Shown piece by piece: positions 50,945 through 60,100 of a DNA stretch of 64,000 nucleotides; within the stretch, counting starts at the first letter, position 1; each line of letters opens with the position of its first letter. The translations under genes and the position numbers were made by a program. The notes under the pieces are model-generated. The model did no database searches. It was not told the origin of the DNA and saw nothing but the letters and a program-made list of their open reading frames with translations. The DNA comes from UTCHB3 sp008363265 (GTDB taxonomy: Bacteria > Bacteroidota > Ignavibacteria > Ignavibacteriales > Ignavibacteriaceae). The DNA lies in contig BTUW01000013.1 of NCBI GenBank assembly GCA_045863055.1, positions 49,261 to 113,260 of the forward strand. The letters run 5' to 3'.

Positions 50945-53698
50945 TTAGCTCTTTTTGTTCTTGTTAAAAATCTTGTTTACCTCAAGTGCTTTGGTCTCAT
51001 TGTCGTATGGCCCAATCCTTACCCGGTACCAGACTCCGTCTTCGCCACGCACTCCCTCTTTCTTCACTTTCATAACAAACGAACTGTAGCCCTTTTTCTT
51101 GAGGTCTAGGGCGATCTTCTCAGCAGTGTCGAAAGAGCGGTGTGCTGAGATCTGTACAAAAAACTTCTTCCCTGATTTGAAAACATGATCAGCGATCTTG
51201 TTCTCTTTCACCTTGTTTTTTACCGCGTCCTGCAGGGTTATGTTCCCTGAATTGGTGGTTTTCTCTTTATCCTTTTCCTTGTCCTTCCCCTTTCCCTTGG
51301 TATCTTCCTTCTTTTCTTTTTTCGTGTCCTTTGCCAGAAGGCTGTCGGGAGGAACGGTAACTTTTATTTTTTTCTGCGAAGAGGTGTCGTAATCCACCGC
51401 GGTCAAAACCCCGTTTTCAGCAACCTCGAAATATTTTCCATCTTTGAAGATCGTTCCTTTAAGATTGCCGTCATTCTGGGTGTCACGGTTAAAGGGATAT
51501 TCCCTCTTGTCGGAAAGCGAATTGCTGTCGGTAATTACCATCGAACCGAGGGCGAGGTCTTCCTGATTCAGAGATGCCCTCTTCCCTTTCAGAAGTCCGC
51601 TCGAGTCAAGAACATACCAGGTTGCCACCATCAGCCCCAGCACCAAAAGCATTTTACCCAGAACCGAGAACGGGCTCTTTTCTTCTTTCTGTCCACCCAT
51701 TTCCTTCTCCTCACCGGTGATTCCGGGGTTTGTTTCTTCAGATATCTGATAATTTTGCTCAACCGGTATGACAGGCTCCTCAACCGGAAGTGCTGGCTCC
51801 ACGGCCTCCATTTCAGTTGATATGATCGAGTCCCTCGAGATGTGGTGAAAGACTTCTTCAGATGCCGGTTCAGTTTGTTCCTCAGGTTCAATTCCGGTCA
51901 TGCCGGGTTGCTCAATGCTCTCCGGAACACCGGTTTTCTCCCCGGGTTCGTCTTTCACTTCGGGGTCAACAACCTCATCGAAAAAGTCTTCATCGAAAAG
52001 AAGTCTTGTTTCATCAGGAGTTTCCGCTTCAGCAGGCTCTTCTGAAACCGGTTCCTCCACGGGCAGGTCCACTTCCCCACTTGTCTCCGGCTTGAGTTCT
52101 TCCTCTGGAACAGGTGGTTCCTCCTCCGGAAGTTCAAGGTCTTCTTCAGTAATCAAAGACGGTTCCGGTTCAGCGGCTGTTTCTTCAACAGTGAATGTGA
52201 TTTCCGGTTCAGCGGTTGTTTCTTCGACACTGTATGTGATTTCCGGTTCGTCCTCTGCCAGTTCCACCACCTCTTCGGCTGTCGCGACTTCAGCTGCCAT
52301 TTCCAGATCAATTTCTACCGGTTCCTCCGCGGGAAGAAGATCAGGTTCTTCATCCAAGGCAGGTTCTTCGTGAGCTTCCTCTTCCGTCTCTTCAACGACC
52401 GGAACGTCAATGATTTCTTCAAAAACCTCATCTTCCTGTTCAACTGAGATAGTTGATACAGGTTCAACAACCGTTGCCGCTTCCGTTTCCTCTTCAAGAT
52501 CATCGAATATGCTGATCCTCTGACGACGGTAAGGCAGCGCGGGTTCGGGGACAACAGGCACCTCTGGAGCTTCCTCAACAGTTTCATTGACCTCTTCAAT
52601 TGTCCCGGGTGTTTCTTCAAAGTCCTCAGAAGGCTCCTCCAACGGCTCCGGGGCGGTCTCAGGCGTTTCCTCCTGTTCTTCCGGTGTCTCATCGGGCTCC
52701 TGTTCCTGTTCTTCAACAACCTCAAAGTGATCACTTCCGGCAACCGGCTCGTACTCCGGCATATCATCAGCAGGAAGCACCTCTTCAGGGACGGACATCT
52801 CTTCCGGAACTGCTTCCGGTTCAAAAATTACTTCAGATTCCGCCTCAAACCCGGATTCACTTTCAGGGACCTCATCCACCAGACTCTCAATAAACTCCTC
52901 GATCGACTCTTCTTCCTTTTCAGGCCCGGTCACTTCCTCCTCTTCAGGAGGGGTAACTTTTATTCCGCCCTGGAAAACGGTGTAGTCATCTTCGTCATCA
53001 TCGTCGCTGTCATCAATCACAATGGATGAATGAGTGAATACTAACTCCGGCTCTTCATTGAGGGGGATGCTCTCTTTCCTCTCCCTGTCTTCCTCTTTTT
53101 CCGGGTGAAGTCCAAGATCGGAGAAGAGATCGGGTTCTTCGGAGAATGGGGTTAATATGGGAATGGCGTCATCATCTTTGAATGCGTTTGAAACCGGATG
53201 TACTTTCTGGAAGCCATCCTCTGATTCTTCAAACAAGGGGATATCAGGCCTGTCTGTGTATGTTTCAGTTCTTGTCTCACCGTCGAGAAGGATTTTTGAG
53301 AGGCCACCGGTTCTTCGCGTGATGCTCTCGTTACTGCTGACGCTGATAACGCGCTCGAAAAAATCCTGCATTAAAGGTGAAACTTCAGACTCACCCGCGG
53401 CACCCTCAGCCCCGCCGAACGAAAGAAACTCATTCACAACGAGCTGTTCTGACGACCTCTTGCCAAGTGCTACTTCCTCGATCAGTTCAAGCCGGTCGTT
53501 CAGGAACTGCAGAACCTCCTGTTCACCGCCATCAAGCACCTTCCGCTTGACGAGGCAGAGCCGGTACAGGTCGTATATCCTGCCCGGTTCGAAATACTTC
53601 GCCGCCATCAATTCGAACTGACCGAGAAAATCGATCATTGTCAAGCTGTTTCCGAAAAACTCGTCCCGGATCTTTTTAAGCATGCTGTCGCCGCTCAT
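50945..53698 (-). CDS. Acidic SPOR-domain membrane protein
   Basis: 917 residues, probably bitopic. A helical N-terminal domain (about 1-110; EFFGNSLTMIDFLGQFELMA, GRIYDLYRLCLVKRKVLDGG) is followed by about 550 residues very rich in Glu and Pro with a Val/Ser pattern, including two 13-residue tandem units (EPEIT-VEET-AE; 52162-52248). There is one membrane helix near 678-699 (LGKMLLVLGLMVATWYVLDS), a Lys/Asp-rich stretch, and a C-terminal SPOR domain (about 840-917; KKFFVQISAHRSFDTAEKIA, WYRVRIGPYDNETKAL). SPOR domains bind denuded peptidoglycan glycan, so the protein would link cell wall and membrane, with its acidic arm in the cytoplasm. ATG 53698 follows AGGTAG. Confidence 0.88.
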   Translation of the reverse strand: MSGDSMLKKIRDEFFGNSLTMIDFLGQFELMAAKYFEPGRIYDLYRLCLVKRKVLDGGEQEVLQFLNDRLELIEEVALGKRSSEQLVVNEFLSFGGAEGAAGESEVSPLMQDFFERVISVSSNESITRRTGGLSKILLDGETRTETYTDRPDIPLFEESEDGFQKVHPVSNAFKDDDAIPILTPFSEEPDLFSDLGLHPEKEEDRERKESIPLNEEPELVFTHSSIVIDDSDDDDEDDYTVFQGGIKVTPPEEEEVTGPEKEEESIEEFIESLVDEVPESESGFEAESEVIFEPEAVPEEMSVPEEVLPADDMPEYEPVAGSDHFEVVEEQEQEPDETPEEQEETPETAPEPLEEPSEDFEETPGTIEEVNETVEEAPEVPVVPEPALPYRRQRISIFDDLEEETEAATVVEPVSTISVEQEDEVFEEIIDVPVVEETEEEAHEEPALDEEPDLLPAEEPVEIDLEMAAEVATAEEVVELAEDEPEITYSVEETTAEPEITFTVEETAAEPEPSLITEEDLELPEEEPPVPEEELKPETSGEVDLPVEEPVSEEPAEAETPDETRLLFDEDFFDEVVDPEVKDEPGEKTGVPESIEQPGMTGIEPEEQTEPASEEVFHHISRDSIISTEMEAVEPALPVEEPVIPVEQNYQISEETNPGITGEEKEMGGQKEEKSPFSVLGKMLLVLGLMVATWYVLDSSGLLKGKRASLNQEDLALGSMVITDSNSLSDKREYPFNRDTQNDGNLKGTIFKDGKYFEVAENGVLTAVDYDTSSQKKIKVTVPPDSLLAKDTKKEKKEDTKGKGKDKEKDKEKTTNSGNITLQDAVKNKVKENKIADHVFKSGKKFFVQISAHRSFDTAEKIALDLKKKGYSSFVMKVKKEGVRGEDGVWYRVRIGPYDNETKALEVNKIFNKNKKS
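52162..52248 (-). repeat. Tandem 39-base units in the SPOR gene
   Basis: Two adjacent 39-base units (starting near 52162 and 52201, both with TTCCGGTTCAGCGG and TGTTTCTTC blocks) and the start of a third encode the repeated EPEIT-VEET peptide within the acidic region. Expansion or loss of units would keep the frame. Confidence 0.75.
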
Positions 53699-53796
53699 AT
53701 TTCTACCTGATAAATGAAGTGCAAAATAACAAATTATTCATATACAATTCAAGTATTTGTTTCAATACTTCTCATAACTTGTTGTTTATGGCCAAG

Positions 53797-55386
53797 TTAC
53801 CACGATATCGTCGCGCCGCCGGAGATGGAAAGGCCGGGAGTTTCATATCTGCCCCACTTCAAAAGTTTTGAGTTAAGCAGGTCAGTACCGTTCACAAACA
53901 GTTTGATATTGTGAGTGAGATTGTACTCAACATTCACACTTAGATCAAGGCCACCCTGAATCTCGACCGTGTTGGCCATGTCAGCCCAGGTATTTCCCAG
54001 GTAGCCAATTTTCAGATCATAACTGATCACTTTATTAAAATTATTGCCGTATGCAACGAAAGCCTCTATCTGCGGTATGTGCGGGACATACTTCGATTTG
54101 TCGTCCTGAATACCGCGATATCTGAATTCACCTACGAATCGACCGAAAATGCCCGGGTGAAATGTCGCCGAGACGAACCCTTCGATCCCCTTAACGTCAG
54201 CTCCGCCGAGTCCGTAGAAACCTTTTGAAGGAAGCTCGCGGAAATAAGGGAAGGCATCGGATGCGAACCACGCGGCACCTACTTCAAACTCGATGAGTTT
54301 CTCATACTCGTACTTTATCACCGCGTTGAATTCGTGCTGCTTTCTGAGAACCGAATAAGTAACACTGTCTGCCAGCTTGAAATATTTGTTCGATGCAACC
54401 CTGTCCTGATTGAAGAGGAACGTCGTACTGGGATTGTAGGAAGCGATCAGGAACAATCCGTTCGCAAAGCGCATCGAGAATTTCACAACGGGTGAGATGT
54501 ATGTGTTGTCAGGATTTGCCGCGAAATCGATACCGCCAAGCAGTTTCATAGTTCTGCCCAGCACTATTCCTCCAAGACCGCTCGCGTTCAGGAAGTTGTT
54601 GTTGAATTTGTTTCCTGATGAATCAGTCAGGTTCTGCTGCCTGATCGAGAGGTTTGAAAATATCTCTACAAACTCATACCACGTGTTGAAGAATCCTTCA
54701 GCGCCGATTATGTTTTCCGCGTAATCACCCAGTGAAGGGGCAAAGAGATCACCTTTAAGTTTGGCACCATACTGCAGGTATTCGGATGAAAGATTCCTGA
54801 AACCGAGTTCCGGTCTGAAAAAACTGTTGTCCCCTGACCTTAGAGGATCATCGCTCCCGTAAAATTTATAAAGCGATTTATCCATGCTGAAGTTGGCAAA
54901 ATACTCGGTACCAGGATCGAGCAGACTGTCGTTGTAGGCGAAGTACTTGAAGCCGGCGATCACGTTAAAGCCGGTTTCATCGGCATTCGGCACGAATGCC
55001 TGCCTTCTATTGAACTCACCGCCCGCGTGAAGCACCACATCCTGCATCGGAGCGCTAATGAATGCCTTCACAGAGGGCTGGAACATGTTTCCGAAAGCAC
55101 CTGATGCGTATCCTGTCACGTACTCTGATGTGTCCCTGAGTATCTCGCGCTCTATCTTCGGATCGAAGTTCTTTGATAATTTAAATACCGAGTCATCGAT
55201 ACCGGGTGTTTTGAACCGGTCTGAAAGGATGGAATAGAAATCAGGGTTGATCTTGTCCCTCGTTGGAAAGTCGTACGATCTTAATCCTGTGATCACAAAA
55301 CTTGGCAATTCAACTTCCGGCTGGGTCTGAGCCCGGGAAGTAAAGAGGAAAAGGAGCGGAATAGCTGCAAAGATCAGTTTTCTCAT
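53797..55386 (-). CDS. Outer-membrane beta-barrel protein, TonB-receptor-like without plug
   Basis: 529 residues with a signal peptide (MRKLIFAAIPLLFLFTSRAQ), then PEVELPSFVITGLRSYDFP, which looks like the TonB-proximal start of a receptor, and about 430 residues of alternating strands. The C-terminus (VNVEYNLTHNIKLFVNGTDLLNSKLLKW written in pieces: NIKLFVNGTDLLN, then SISGGATISW) is like the last strands of TonB receptors. No plug domain motif is seen, and the length is too short for a full receptor. Its ATG overlaps the TPR gene stop as ATGA, so it is translated with it. A structural or anchoring barrel is more likely than an importer. Confidence 0.78.
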   Translation of the reverse strand: MRKLIFAAIPLLFLFTSRAQTQPEVELPSFVITGLRSYDFPTRDKINPDFYSILSDRFKTPGIDDSVFKLSKNFDPKIEREILRDTSEYVTGYASGAFGNMFQPSVKAFISAPMQDVVLHAGGEFNRRQAFVPNADETGFNVIAGFKYFAYNDSLLDPGTEYFANFSMDKSLYKFYGSDDPLRSGDNSFFRPELGFRNLSSEYLQYGAKLKGDLFAPSLGDYAENIIGAEGFFNTWYEFVEIFSNLSIRQQNLTDSSGNKFNNNFLNASGLGGIVLGRTMKLLGGIDFAANPDNTYISPVVKFSMRFANGLFLIASYNPSTTFLFNQDRVASNKYFKLADSVTYSVLRKQHEFNAVIKYEYEKLIEFEVGAAWFASDAFPYFRELPSKGFYGLGGADVKGIEGFVSATFHPGIFGRFVGEFRYRGIQDDKSKYVPHIPQIEAFVAYGNNFNKVISYDLKIGYLGNTWADMANTVEIQGGLDLSVNVEYNLTHNIKLFVNGTDLLNSKLLKWGRYETPGLSISGGATISW

Positions 55387-58358
55387 TTTTTCCTCCTAAG
55401 GTCTTTAAGTTTCTTTTTTGCCTCTTTGCCGTAGTCGTCATCCGGATGTTTTTCAGCAAGTTTTTCAAGTATCGAGATGGCTTTCTTGTTCTCTTTCATT
55501 TTAATATAAACATCAGCAAGTTTCAGGTACGACTTGGCCAGCCAGTCGTTGAATTCAGCGAAAACAGTCTCAACGCGTACAAAAGCGGTTATGGCGTCTT
55601 TGTTGTCACCTTTCGCGAAGTAAGCGAGACCTAGCATGTACTGGGCCTCGGCGCCGATTATATCTTCACGCCTCTGGCTGACCGAAAGGAATGCCTTCAC
55701 TGCCTGATCGTAACGTCGGTTGTGCAGTTCGATCCTCCCCTTTTCAATGTATGATTTATCAGCGAACTGATTACCGACATGATCATTTATAACCTTGTCA
55801 AACTGGTCGTAGGCAGAGAGGGTGTCTCCTTTCGCCAGCAGCAACAGACCTTTCAGATACTTCAGCTCGGGAACTGTCTGATCTTTCGGGTACTTTGCAA
55901 GTGCGGAATCGATTACCGTGCCTGTCTCCTCCAGACTCCCTTCATCGAGAAAGACATTCGCAAGTTCAACTGAAGCAAGTGGAGCAAAAGAAGTGGTGTC
56001 GAACTTCTCGATCACCCACCTGAATGAGTTTATTGCCTGAGCTGACTCCCCGTTTGCCTGATATGTCTTACCGAGCCAGTAGTAAGCCTCGGAAAGGTAT
56101 TGCGACGCCGGATAAAACTCGATGAACGAGAGGTAATTCTCCTTTGCCCTGCTGAAATCACCCGCGCTGAAGAAGAGCTCCGCCCTCTTCAGGAAAAGCC
56201 TGTCAGCTTCCTTGAGTTTAGGATTGCTCTCGAGAAACTGATCGATCAATATAAAAGCTGTATCCTGCAATCCCTGGGCGAAATAGCTGAAGAAGAGTCC
56301 GTTGAACGCGTCGTACACCTGCGATGAATTCGGATACTGGTTCAGCACCATTTCATAGTAACGTGCTGCCCGTCCGAACTCTTCCAGATTGTAATAGCTG
56401 TCACCGAGATTATAAAAAACTATCGGTACGATGGTTGAATCATCCGAATTCTGTAGAAAATCGTTGTAGCTCGCGATGGCTTTGTCGTAATCCTGCGATT
56501 TGAAGTAGATCCAGCCGATCAGGAACCGTGAATTCTCCTCCAGTTTTGTCCCGCTCGCGTCTTTCACAACCCTTGTGAGCTCCTTTATCGCGTCATCTTT
56601 CTTCCCCATGTTATAGAGTGAAAGGGCGTAATTATAGCGGAGAAGGTTCTTGTCTACACTTCCGTCACCCTTCAGCAGGTTGTCGTAAACCTTGGCTGAT
56701 GCTTCAAAATCCCTGGTGGCGTAGTAGCTTTCAGCGAGCCTGATGCGGGAATCGACCAAGCGGCTGTCCTTCGGGAATTTCTGAATGAAATCGAGGAACG
56801 TGAACTTGGCGTTCTGGTAGTCCTTGATATTGAAATATGCGTAGGCTTTACCATACAGCGCGAGCTTGCCAAAATCCCCTTTTTCCGGGTCGATCTTCGA
56901 GTAGTAGTCAAGGGCTTCCCTGAATTTGCCTCTTTTGAAGAATATTTCTCCAAGGTAGAAATTGTAGATGTCTGGTTCAAAGTTGGTTCTCTTCCCCTGA
57001 ATGTCCCTTAAAATGTCGAAAGCCTTGTCGTAACTCTCCATCAGGAAATAGCAGACACCGAGCCCGAGCAGTCCCCTCGTTCTAAGTTCACTGTTCGCGG
57101 GTGCAACCTGCGTCGCCACCTCGAAATTGGTGATCGCCTCCACATAGTTTCTTTTGTTGGAATTAAGTTCTCCCAGCAGGATATTGGCTTTCGCCATTAT
57201 TCCCGGATCGAGCGAGTTCTTCATCCCGAAGAAAAGATCATAAGCCTGCTTCAGATCGCCGGTCTCTATCAGGGTGAGCCCAAGACCTGTCTTTGCCACC
57301 TCGAAATATTTGCTGGCGGGATATTTCGAAATGAAGAAATTATAGGAAGCGAGGGCCTCTTTGAACCTAGCTTTATATCTGTAGGCTTCGGCCTGCCAGA
57401 AAGATGCCCCTTCTGCTATTGAGTCCTTGCCGCTCGTGAGCATTCCGAACACCACCGCGGCGGAATCATGATCGCTCGTCTGGAATTTGCACCAACCGAT
57501 TCCGTAAAGTGCTTCACGTCCCGTTTCCGATCCCTTTTCACGCGTGTAGAGTTTTCTGAACTCCGCTTCGGCTTTCGCGTACTCCCCGGTGTGGAACAGC
57601 GAAGAGGCGAGAATAAGCGTTGCCTCTTTCTTCTTCTCCTCCGGCAGGTTCTGGAAATCCGGTCCCATCAGCTCGATGATCGCTTTTTCATACTCACCGG
57701 CCTTGAAATAACTCACGCCAAGTTTTATCTGGGCGCTCAGTGAAAAAGGATTATCGGGAAAATCGTTCAGAATCGACTCATATATCTCGGCCGCCCTGGC
57801 AAAATCATTCGTGTACTCATAACACTCCCCGATATAGAAAAGCGTCTCGACCCGGTACTTGTTCGTCGGGCGGTTGGCCCTTGCCTGCTCGTAGTAATAG
57901 AGGGCGTTGGTATAATCCTTTTCGTAGCGGTAGGTCTCTCCAATATAGAAGAGTACACTTCCGTAGTTGCTCATTCCCTGGTAATTTCTGGCGAACGTCA
58001 TCAGGCGCACCCGGGCCTGCTCGATCAGACCTTTGTAAATGTATATCAACGAAAGTTTGTAGAGAGCGAGCGGCCTGAACGAACTGTACTGGAATTTATT
58101 CACAAGGTACTCATATCCGGCCATTGCTCCGCCATACTGCCCCAGATTGTAAAGTGCCTCTGACGAGTAGAACTTTGCCGAGGCGTAAAGTTCATCCTCA
58201 GGGATCTTTATCTTCAGAAATTTTTCAAAGACTTGATAAGCCTCGTAATATCTTCCGTCCTGGTAGTATTTTACTGCCCGGTAATAATCTGTGGTTGTCT
58301 GTGCCCCCGCCATAAAAAAGAGGAGAGCAGGAAGAATGATCAGGTATTTTAGTCTCAT
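55383..58358 (-). CDS. Large exported TPR protein
   Basis: 991 residues with a signal peptide (LKYLIILPALLFFMAGAQT) and about 20 tetratricopeptide units across the whole length, such as YYRAVKYYQDGRYYEAYQVF, DFARAAEIYESILNDFPDNP, and EKHPDDDYGKEAKKKLKDL at the end. Many units are of the YbgF/BamD type (gaps in a growing chain followed by FP or YP), which bind partners in the periplasm. It overlaps its neighbours on both sides by four bases (ATGA at each junction), so it is tightly coupled with the lipid-kinase-like gene upstream and the barrel gene downstream. A role as periplasmic scaffold of the ExbBD-TonB-SPOR machine is inferred from this. Confidence 0.88.
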   Translation of the reverse strand: MRLKYLIILPALLFFMAGAQTTTDYYRAVKYYQDGRYYEAYQVFEKFLKIKIPEDELYASAKFYSSEALYNLGQYGGAMAGYEYLVNKFQYSSFRPLALYKLSLIYIYKGLIEQARVRLMTFARNYQGMSNYGSVLFYIGETYRYEKDYTNALYYYEQARANRPTNKYRVETLFYIGECYEYTNDFARAAEIYESILNDFPDNPFSLSAQIKLGVSYFKAGEYEKAIIELMGPDFQNLPEEKKKEATLILASSLFHTGEYAKAEAEFRKLYTREKGSETGREALYGIGWCKFQTSDHDSAAVVFGMLTSGKDSIAEGASFWQAEAYRYKARFKEALASYNFFISKYPASKYFEVAKTGLGLTLIETGDLKQAYDLFFGMKNSLDPGIMAKANILLGELNSNKRNYVEAITNFEVATQVAPANSELRTRGLLGLGVCYFLMESYDKAFDILRDIQGKRTNFEPDIYNFYLGEIFFKRGKFREALDYYSKIDPEKGDFGKLALYGKAYAYFNIKDYQNAKFTFLDFIQKFPKDSRLVDSRIRLAESYYATRDFEASAKVYDNLLKGDGSVDKNLLRYNYALSLYNMGKKDDAIKELTRVVKDASGTKLEENSRFLIGWIYFKSQDYDKAIASYNDFLQNSDDSTIVPIVFYNLGDSYYNLEEFGRAARYYEMVLNQYPNSSQVYDAFNGLFFSYFAQGLQDTAFILIDQFLESNPKLKEADRLFLKRAELFFSAGDFSRAKENYLSFIEFYPASQYLSEAYYWLGKTYQANGESAQAINSFRWVIEKFDTTSFAPLASVELANVFLDEGSLEETGTVIDSALAKYPKDQTVPELKYLKGLLLLAKGDTLSAYDQFDKVINDHVGNQFADKSYIEKGRIELHNRRYDQAVKAFLSVSQRREDIIGAEAQYMLGLAYFAKGDNKDAITAFVRVETVFAEFNDWLAKSYLKLADVYIKMKENKKAISILEKLAEKHPDDDYGKEAKKKLKDLRRKK

Positions 58359-59830
58359 AACCAGGTTTTATATATTATTACAAAAATCAATATTGAAGCA
58401 ATTGCCGAACTGAAATTCACCACGTCATTGGTTATTAACGGGTGCCCTTTATGTACCGATGTGTTGCCATTGCAGTGCTCCTGCCGTTCGGTTACAAGTC
58501 CGCACTCACCGCACCTGTACTGGATCTGAATGAACTCACCCATCAGCGAATCCAGCAGACTTCCCACAAAACCGAGCAACATCAAAACCCCTAAAATAAC
58601 CAAATCGCCCGACCAATAATATGAAGTAATTACTACCACCACCGCCCCCGCGAGCGAGCCGAGAGTCCCCGGAAGCGAAACCCCGCCCGAGAGCCCCTGC
58701 GGCACTTCCTTGAAATTTTTCAGTGAAACGGTCTTTGTTTTCCACATTGTGCCGAACTCGGTCCCCCATGTATCGGCGCAAACCGCTGCAAAATTGAGGA
58801 CATAGACAGGGTAGAGCCATCCCGTGTTGAAGTAAGATTCAAGAAGAAGTATCACACCTCCCACACCTCCGTTGGCAAGCACCTGTCCGATGTTCCGCGT
58901 CCCGGACTTCTCAAACCGCTCCTCCACTTCTTTGTTCCGCTTTACTCTTATTTTTGAGAGGATGCTTGAGAGGATGAAGAACGCGAGCACAGGCAAAGTC
59001 CACTGCAGACCTCCGAAACCGAATACAAAGGTACCGAGTATCGTCGCTCCAACTGCCCCGTCAGCAGTAAGGAAACGGAACCTGTATGAAAGCAATCCCG
59101 TGATCACTGAGGCAATAAACCCGCCCAGCATCCCCGCCTCGATCCCCTGCCCCGCGGGATAAAAGTACATGTTAACAAGGAAGGCAGTACCTATCGGCAC
59201 CGAAAAATTGTCAAACCCATCCGACGCTATCCCCTCAAGAAGCGTTGAGGTTGTGGCAACCACAAGAACGAAGGATATGATAAAAAGCGGGGTCATCATC
59301 TCGCCGAAGTTGTCGGACGAGTAAAATAAAAACCAGGAGAGGAGAATTACTGTGGTCAGAAAAAAGGTGATACTACCGCCGATCGTCTTTTTATCAGTTG
59401 TCAGGTGATATTCCCGGCTTTTTACCTTCTTCCCGGCTATCGAAGCGAAAGCATCGGAAAATGTCATCAGAAGAAATGAAATGGTAAATACTTCAGGTTT
59501 ATCGGGAATGAAAAGGAGGATCAGAATGATAAAAGAGACAGGAAAATAAACTATCCCCCAGCTCTTACGGTGGAGGTCATCTATCCCCTCAAGTTTGTTG
59601 TTCGCAACCAGGTAGTAAAGCGATACAAGTACAAAAATGCCGATCAGAAGGAGCGTTATCTTTCCCACGATGAAGTGTGGCAGAAAGGAAACCAGCACCC
59701 CTGCCGTCATGTGGAGTATCTTCCGGCCTGTGTTTTTCTCCAGTATCTCTTTCCGCGCCAATATCTCCGTTGTAACCGCCGCCACAGCTATTATGGCGAG
59801 GAATATTGCCGCGTAAACCAGTTCGCTCAA
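58355..59830 (-). CDS. Fused polyprenol/phytol kinase-like and DUF92 membrane protein
   Basis: 491 residues, about 12-13 hydrophobic helices. The N-terminal half (1 to about 215) resembles the SEC59/dolichol kinase and phytol kinase (VTE5) group: GRKILHMTAGVLV, LHRKSWGIVYFP, TFSDAFASIAGKKV and a DKKTIGGSITFF loop. The C-terminal half (about 225-490) is a DUF92 domain (VTE6/TMEM19-like): LTADGAVGATILGTFVFG, NGGVGGVILLLE, CADTWGTEFGTM and KEVPQGLSGGVSLPGTLGSLAG. In plants VTE5 and VTE6 phosphorylate phytol in two steps to phytyl diphosphate. A fusion could make an isoprenyl diphosphate from a free alcohol. The start is TTG 59830 behind GGAGAAAG. It overlaps the TPR gene by four bases. Confidence 0.85.
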   Translation of the reverse strand: MSELVYAAIFLAIIAVAAVTTEILARKEILEKNTGRKILHMTAGVLVSFLPHFIVGKITLLLIGIFVLVSLYYLVANNKLEGIDDLHRKSWGIVYFPVSFIILILLFIPDKPEVFTISFLLMTFSDAFASIAGKKVKSREYHLTTDKKTIGGSITFFLTTVILLSWFLFYSSDNFGEMMTPLFIISFVLVVATTSTLLEGIASDGFDNFSVPIGTAFLVNMYFYPAGQGIEAGMLGGFIASVITGLLSYRFRFLTADGAVGATILGTFVFGFGGLQWTLPVLAFFILSSILSKIRVKRNKEVEERFEKSGTRNIGQVLANGGVGGVILLLESYFNTGWLYPVYVLNFAAVCADTWGTEFGTMWKTKTVSLKNFKEVPQGLSGGVSLPGTLGSLAGAVVVVITSYYWSGDLVILGVLMLLGFVGSLLDSLMGEFIQIQYRCGECGLVTERQEHCNGNTSVHKGHPLITNDVVNFSSAIASILIFVIIYKTWL

Positions 59831-59976
59831 TCTTTCTCCAAAACTTCTGAAACCAAACTTTTAAAATACGAAAGAGGCTTCCACTTTCATGACAACCTCT
59901 TTTTTTCAAATGGAATTCCCGGTTAAATTATCTCACCACAAGCATTTTCTTCCATAACGATCTGTCTTGATTTTTA

Positions 59977-60016
59977 CAAAAAAAAGGCTGCCTCGCTTCA
60001 GAAAATCAGACAGCCT
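59977..60016 (-). terminator. Rho-independent terminator
   Basis: On the minus strand AGGCTGTC / GGCAGCCT (arms near 60009-60016 and 59985-59992) is followed by TTTTTTTTG. It is the strong terminator of the large T9SS protein gene. Confidence 0.85.
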
Positions 60017-60044
60017 CTTATTTTGACATGACAAAAGAATAAAT

Positions 60045-60070
60045 ACGGCTGCCCCTCTTGAGACAGCCGT
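60045..60070 (-). terminator. Hairpin upstream of the main terminator
   Basis: ACGGCTG / CAGCCGT with a 12-base loop, followed on the minus strand by ATTTATTCTTTT. Its stem resembles the terminator 50 bases on (GGCTGCC / GACAGCC). It may be a first, weaker termination site or a duplicated hairpin. Confidence 0.55.
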
Positions 60071-60100
60071 AATAATTCATCCTCCTTGTGAGGCTTTTCA

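Noticed and set aside
57455..57480. Palindrome-like CCACCGCGGCGGAATC in the TPR gene
   Set aside because: It encodes DSAAVVFG within a regular TPR unit, lacks the flanks of the repeat family and has only a partial dyad, so it is probably chance.
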